The position numbers and the translations under genes were made by a program. Below the pieces are notes generated by a model. The model saw only the letters and a list, made by a program, of their open reading frames with translations, had not been told where the DNA came from and did not search any database. Positions 60,448 to 64,000 of a stretch of DNA of 64,000 nucleotides are shown one piece after another (the stretch's first letter is position 1; every line of letters starts with the position of its first letter). The stretch covers positions 1-64,000 of the forward strand of contig NZ_RCVT01000006.1 in assembly GCF_016107325.1 (NCBI RefSeq), in the 5' to 3' direction. The DNA is from Sphingomonas sp. MA1305. Its GTDB lineage: Bacteria; Pseudomonadota; Alphaproteobacteria; Sphingomonadales; Sphingomonadaceae.

Positions 60448-62486
60448 TCGTGTTTCGCCATCATGCAGGGCGCGCATTCGCGCTCGGGCTTGCTCTGCGC
60501 CTCCTTCTTGTCGCCGCGGCGGTACCGGTCGTCTATGCCCAGTGGTTCCTGCCGTTTCTGGCCAATGCGTGGCACGTCTTCGGCGTGGACCCATGGACCG
60601 CATTCTTGGCTGGGGGAGGGGCACCGCGCGCCTTCCCCTACGGTCCGCTCTATCTCGCCGCATTCGCGCCGCTGACCGGGCTCGGGCTTCTAGTCTCGGC
60701 ACGCTGGGGAGCGGTCGGGCTCTCGCTGAGCGTGCTTGCGTTCGATCTTCTTCTATTCGCGGTGCTTCGTTGGTTGCTGAAGCCTGAGCATCGCTGGACC
60801 GTGGTCTATGCCTATTGGCTGTCACCGATCGTCCTCTACATCAATTACTGGCACGGCCAGCTCGATGTCTTTCCCGTTGCGATCATGACAACCGGATTCG
60901 TATTTCTGCGCGAACGGCATTTTGGACGCGCGGGTGTTGCCTTCGGACTGGCGACCGCCGCCAAGATGAGCATGGGGATCGCGATCCCGTTTGTCTGGAT
61001 GTACACCCTCGCCGCGCGTCGGATCCGTGCCAAGGCGCCGCGGCTTATCGCCGCCAATCTCCTTGGTCTCCTCGTCCTTCTTCCATGCCTTGCCTCGTCG
61101 GGGTTCCGCACGATGGTCCTGGAGACGCCCGAGCGAGACAAGGCCTTTTCACTGACGATCGGCTATGGCGATCACCTGATCTACGTCATGCCGGTGGTTT
61201 TCCTGGCGTTGCTGATCGCAATATGGCGGATGCGGCGGTTCAACTTCGCGATTCTGATGAACGCCGTGGGAATGGGGTTCTTCGTTCTCTTCCTCCTCAC
61301 GCCGGCCTCGCCGGGCTGGTCATTGTGGCTGATGCCATTCCTGGTGTTCCATCTTGCCCGCGGCTCGCGTAGCAGCTGGCTTCTCGCCGCGGCGTTTGCG
61401 GTTGTCTTCGTACTCTTCCATGCCGGCGCATCGAGCGGGGCTGCGACCTTGGTGGCGGACGGGCAGGGGGCGGGGCCATGGTCGCCGCGGACGATGAACC
61501 TCCTCCTGTCGCTCTACGTTGCAGCGGGCGGGCTGATCGCCTTCCGGATGGGACTGAACGGAGTGGTGCGGGATCCCTTTTTCCGCGCGACCCGGCGGCC
61601 GCTGGTGCTCGGCATCGCCGGCGATTCGGGGGCAGGCAAGGACACATTGGCCGCCGCGCTCGGCCAAGTGTTTGGCGCCAACGCCACCTCGCAGGTTTCA
61701 GGCGACGACTATCACAGCTGGGACCGGCAGAAGCCGATGTGGCGCGCGATGACCCATCTCCACCCCGCTGCCAATGATCTGCGCCGGTTCGAGCATGATA
61801 TTATGGCGCTGCGTGACGGCCATGTGGTCGAGGTGCCGCATTATGACCATCGGGTCGGTCGAATGACCAAGCCGCACCGGATTGCACCAACCGATGTCAT
61901 CGTCGCATCAGGGCTCCACGCCCTGTTCTCGCCCGAGCTGGCGGCGGCCTATGACCTCGGCATTTTCCTCGATATGGACCGCGGTCTCCGGATCTTTCTA
62001 AAGCTTCAGCGGGACACGCTGGTACGCGGCCACCATGCCAAAACCGTACTTGCCTCGATTGAGCGGCGCGAGCCCGACAGCCAGCGTTTCATCGAGCCGC
62101 AGCGGGACCATGCCGGCCTCGTCTTGTCACTCCAACCGCTTGACCGTCACCAGCTCGCGGCAGGTCCGACCTCGGCTGCGCCGATTAGGATGGCGCTCAG
62201 GGTGTCGGTGCGCCAGAACCGCGACCTAGACCGGCTGACCCGCATTTTAGTATCGATCGCTGGAATGACGATTCTGCCGGTAGAGCGATCCGACGGCTGG
62301 CAAACGATCGAAGTAAGTGGCGCTGCGACAACGAACGATATCATCGCCGCCAGTCGACGGTTGGTCCCCGAAATGGCCGACTTCCTGTCGCTGACTCCGC
62401 AATGGCAGGAAGGTCTCATCGGCGTCATGCAGCTCGCGGTCCTCGACCAATTGAGCCAAGCTCTTGCGACTATTAGGGAATCCTGA
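60438..62486 (+). CDS. GT-C membrane domain fused to a uridine-kinase-like P-loop kinase
   Basis: A 682-residue two-part protein. Residues 1-385 form about ten membrane helices with a GT-C look (WHVFGVDPWTAFLAGGGAPR in the first loop, INYWHGQLDVFPVAIMTTGF later). From about 388 a soluble kinase begins: VLGIAGDSGAGKDTLAAALG is a Walker A, QVSGDDYHSWDRQKPMWRAM matches the uridine/phosphoribulokinase substrate loop, and FLDMDRGLRIFLKLQRDTLV follows as the lid region. I know of no described enzyme with this pairing. GTG 60438, TTG 60444 and GTG 60450 are all possible starts; the gene overlaps the GDPD-like stop. The HAD gene overlaps its end. Confidence 0.8.
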   Translation: MELIVFRHHAGRAFALGLALRLLLVAAAVPVVYAQWFLPFLANAWHVFGVDPWTAFLAGGGAPRAFPYGPLYLAAFAPLTGLGLLVSARWGAVGLSLSVLAFDLLLFAVLRWLLKPEHRWTVVYAYWLSPIVLYINYWHGQLDVFPVAIMTTGFVFLRERHFGRAGVAFGLATAAKMSMGIAIPFVWMYTLAARRIRAKAPRLIAANLLGLLVLLPCLASSGFRTMVLETPERDKAFSLTIGYGDHLIYVMPVVFLALLIAIWRMRRFNFAILMNAVGMGFFVLFLLTPASPGWSLWLMPFLVFHLARGSRSSWLLAAAFAVVFVLFHAGASSGAATLVADGQGAGPWSPRTMNLLLSLYVAAGGLIAFRMGLNGVVRDPFFRATRRPLVLGIAGDSGAGKDTLAAALGQVFGANATSQVSGDDYHSWDRQKPMWRAMTHLHPAANDLRRFEHDIMALRDGHVVEVPHYDHRVGRMTKPHRIAPTDVIVASGLHALFSPELAAAYDLGIFLDMDRGLRIFLKLQRDTLVRGHHAKTVLASIERREPDSQRFIEPQRDHAGLVLSLQPLDRHQLAAGPTSAAPIRMALRVSVRQNRDLDRLTRILVSIAGMTILPVERSDGWQTIEVSGAATTNDIIAASRRLVPEMADFLSLTPQWQEGLIGVMQLAVLDQLSQALATIRES

Positions 62487-63238
62487 TGGACATTCTGAAA
62501 CCTGCGGCCTTCACCACTCAGCCTGCCTGCGTCCTGCTCGATTTCGACGATACCCTCTATGAATATGCACCTGCCAATGCGGCAGGGATGGATGCAGCAT
62601 GCGCCCTTGCCCGGCAGGTGCTCAATATACAGCCGCGTGATTTCCTCGACTGTTTCGCCGATGCCCGGGCGGAGGTGAAGCGGCGGCTGGGACGGATCGC
62701 GAGCTCGCACAGCCGGCTTCTTTATTTCCAGCGGACCATTGAGCGGGCCGGGTTTCGCACGCAACCGCTGATCGTGCTCAATCTCGAACAGGCCTATTGG
62801 CGCGCGTTCCTTGACGTCGCCCGACTGTTTCCTGAAGTCGTCGACTTCCTCGACGACCTCAGGATCAACGGCACGCAGACGGTGATCGTTACCGACCTCA
62901 CCGCGCAAATCCAGTTCCGAAAGATCATCCATTTCGGGATCGATCGCTATATCGACTGGATTGTGACGTCCGAGGAATCCGGTGTCGACAAGCCCGATCC
63001 AACTAATTTCGAGCTGGCGCTCGCCAAGCTTGGTGGGGTTGAGGGGCCAGTATGGATGATTGGCGAGCAGCCTCGATCCGACATTCGCGGCGCGCGCGAG
63101 GCGGTGGGTGCGATTGGTATCCAGAAGCGCCACGCGGGGGTCGTCGTCGAAAGCGACGGCGCGGGCGTTCCCGATGCGGTGTTCGATGATTACGGCAGTT
63201 TGCGACGCTTCCTGCGCGGACTGAAACCAGTCGGCTAG
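62486..63238 (+). CDS. HAD-superfamily hydrolase (phosphatase type)
   Basis: A 250-residue HAD protein: LLDFDDTLYEYAP with the nucleophile Asp, VIVTDLTAQIQ as motif II, the Lys in SGVDKPDPTNFELAL as motif III and WMIGEQPRSDIRGA as motif IV. The helical cap between motifs I and II fits subclass I phosphatases. It probably removes phosphate from a sugar or polyol in the pathway. Its ATG shares one base with the stop of the fusion gene (TGATG), so the two are coupled and may act on successive intermediates. Confidence 0.86.
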   Translation: MDILKPAAFTTQPACVLLDFDDTLYEYAPANAAGMDAACALARQVLNIQPRDFLDCFADARAEVKRRLGRIASSHSRLLYFQRTIERAGFRTQPLIVLNLEQAYWRAFLDVARLFPEVVDFLDDLRINGTQTVIVTDLTAQIQFRKIIHFGIDRYIDWIVTSEESGVDKPDPTNFELALAKLGGVEGPVWMIGEQPRSDIRGAREAVGAIGIQKRHAGVVVESDGAGVPDAVFDDYGSLRRFLRGLKPVG

Positions 63239-63264
63239 GAATAGGAGCGAAGGCAGCCCGGACT

Positions 63265-64000
63265 CTACCCCGCCGCCATCCCACGCGCCATACCGCCGGT
63301 CTCCAGGAACCAGCGGTAAGCGTCGGCAATACCGTGTCGCAGACCTATCCGCGGGCTCCAACCCATCGCGCGTAGCTTACTCGTGTCCATCAGTTTGCGC
63401 GGGGTTCCGTCGGGCTTGGTCGGGTCGGTCCGGACCTCGCCGACGAGACCGACCACCTCCATTACCATCCGTGCAACCTCTAGGATCGTCACGTCGTTGC
63501 CGAAGCCGACATTGACGTGGGCATCCCCTGAATAGGTCTTGAGGAGGAAGACGCAGGCATCAGCGAGGTCGTCGACATGGAGGAACTCGCGCCGTGGCGT
63601 GCCGGTGCCCCAGATGTCTAGCCCGGTGTCGCCACGCTTTTTCGCCTCGTGCGCCTTACGGATCAGTGCAGGCAGGACGTGGCTGCCCTGGAGGTCGAAA
63701 TTGTCGCCGGGGCCGTAGAGATTGGTCGGCATTACCGAGATATAGTCGCGGCCATGCTGGCGGCGATAGGCTTGGGCGAGCTTGATCCCGGCGATCTTAG
63801 CGACCGCATACCATTCATTGGTCGGCTCCAGCGAACCCGTCAGCAGTGCGTCCTCGGTGATCGGCTGGGGTGCTAGCTTAGGATAGATGCATGACGAACC
63901 GAGGAACATCAGTCGGCCGACATCGGTACGGTGCGCCGCCTCGATGACATTCGCCTCGATCATTAGATTGTCGTAGAGGAAGTCGGCAGGATAGGTGTCG
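63265..64000 (-). CDS. fcl: GDP-L-fucose synthase, 5' end beyond the window
   Basis: The window holds the C-terminal 245 residues of an epimerase/reductase of the Fcl family; reading continues without a stop to base 64000. It shows the catalytic Ser in GSSCIYPKLAPQPITEDALL, the Tyr and Lys in NEWYAVAKIAGIKLAQAY, and PTNLYGPGDNFDLQGSHVLP, all typical of GDP-fucose synthase. It reduces GDP-4-keto-6-deoxymannose to GDP-L-fucose. Partner gmd is expected just beyond the right edge. It faces the HAD gene with 26 bases between the stops. Confidence 0.94.
   Translation of the reverse strand, partial: DTYPADFLYDNLMIEANVIEAAHRTDVGRLMFLGSSCIYPKLAPQPITEDALLTGSLEPTNEWYAVAKIAGIKLAQAYRRQHGRDYISVMPTNLYGPGDNFDLQGSHVLPALIRKAHEAKKRGDTGLDIWGTGTPRREFLHVDDLADACVFLLKTYSGDAHVNVGFGNDVTILEVARMVMEVVGLVGEVRTDPTKPDGTPRKLMDTSKLRAMGWSPRIGLRHGIADAYRWFLETGGMARGMAAG

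Overview
The window looks like part of a sphingomonad (Alphaproteobacteria, Sphingomonadales) genome, most likely a large plasmid or chromid or a plasmid-derived region. The grounds are the high GC content, two very large TonB-dependent receptors beside sugar-degradation genes, three PEPxxWA-CTERM exported proteins, Ti-type traA/traC/traD/traG mobilisation genes, a RepA_RPA-type initiator and a ParA partition gene. No rRNA, tRNA, CRISPR array or intact insertion sequence was found. All identifications come from reading the sequence and recalled family knowledge; no database search was run.

Region 1 (373-14449) is a polyuronate utilisation locus. It holds a BNR_4 beta-propeller lyase-like protein, two TonB-dependent receptors, DUF2264 and DUF4861 proteins, a GntR/FCD regulator, a hexuronate-type MFS permease, a GH105/GH88-type unsaturated glycuronyl hydrolase and KduI. 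Uptake, depolymerisation, cleavage of unsaturated ends and isomerisation of the released uronate can be followed gene by gene. TTGT-N3-ACAA operators and two copies of the same promoter/operator block suggest one regulon.

Region 2 (14508-25554) is mixed: a large HAD-domain protein, a methyltransferase, a secreted protein, a truncated acyltransferase, a GT2 plus membrane-protein pair, ugd, small proteins and two PEPxxWA-CTERM proteins. Region 3 (25780-31061) has two small membrane proteins, an Xre/RES toxin-antitoxin pair, a WGR protein, a GDSL esterase with a CTERM anchor, and sdaA behind a tandem glycine riboswitch.

Region 4 (31062-43124) is a mobilisable plasmid backbone. It contains traG, a frameshifted gene, a MucR-like protein, small genes, traD, traC, a putative oriT, traA, a DUF6118 gene, a cloverleaf-forming inverted repeat, an iteron-flanked repA, a winged-helix protein, and parA with a ribbon-helix-helix partner. 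No mating-pair (VirB) genes are present, so it would rely on another conjugation system.

Region 5 (43135-64000) is an exopolysaccharide/glycan cluster. It contains rmlB-rmlA, an AT-rich leader, a Wzy/O-antigen-ligase-like protein, Wza- and Wzc-like export proteins, a class II aldolase, a tandem nucleotidyltransferase, GtrA, GT-C and GT2 transferases, a GDPD-like protein, a GT-C/uridine-kinase-like fusion, a HAD phosphatase and a partial fcl.

The most interesting signal is a family of 8-bp units (consensus RTGTCGRC) laid head to tail in strict 8-bp phase. It occurs upstream of and across the parA start and again at several places between about 14.4 and 31 kb, always in the same orientation on the plus strand. 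This resembles ribbon-helix-helix binding arrays (centromere or operator) scattered through the replicon.
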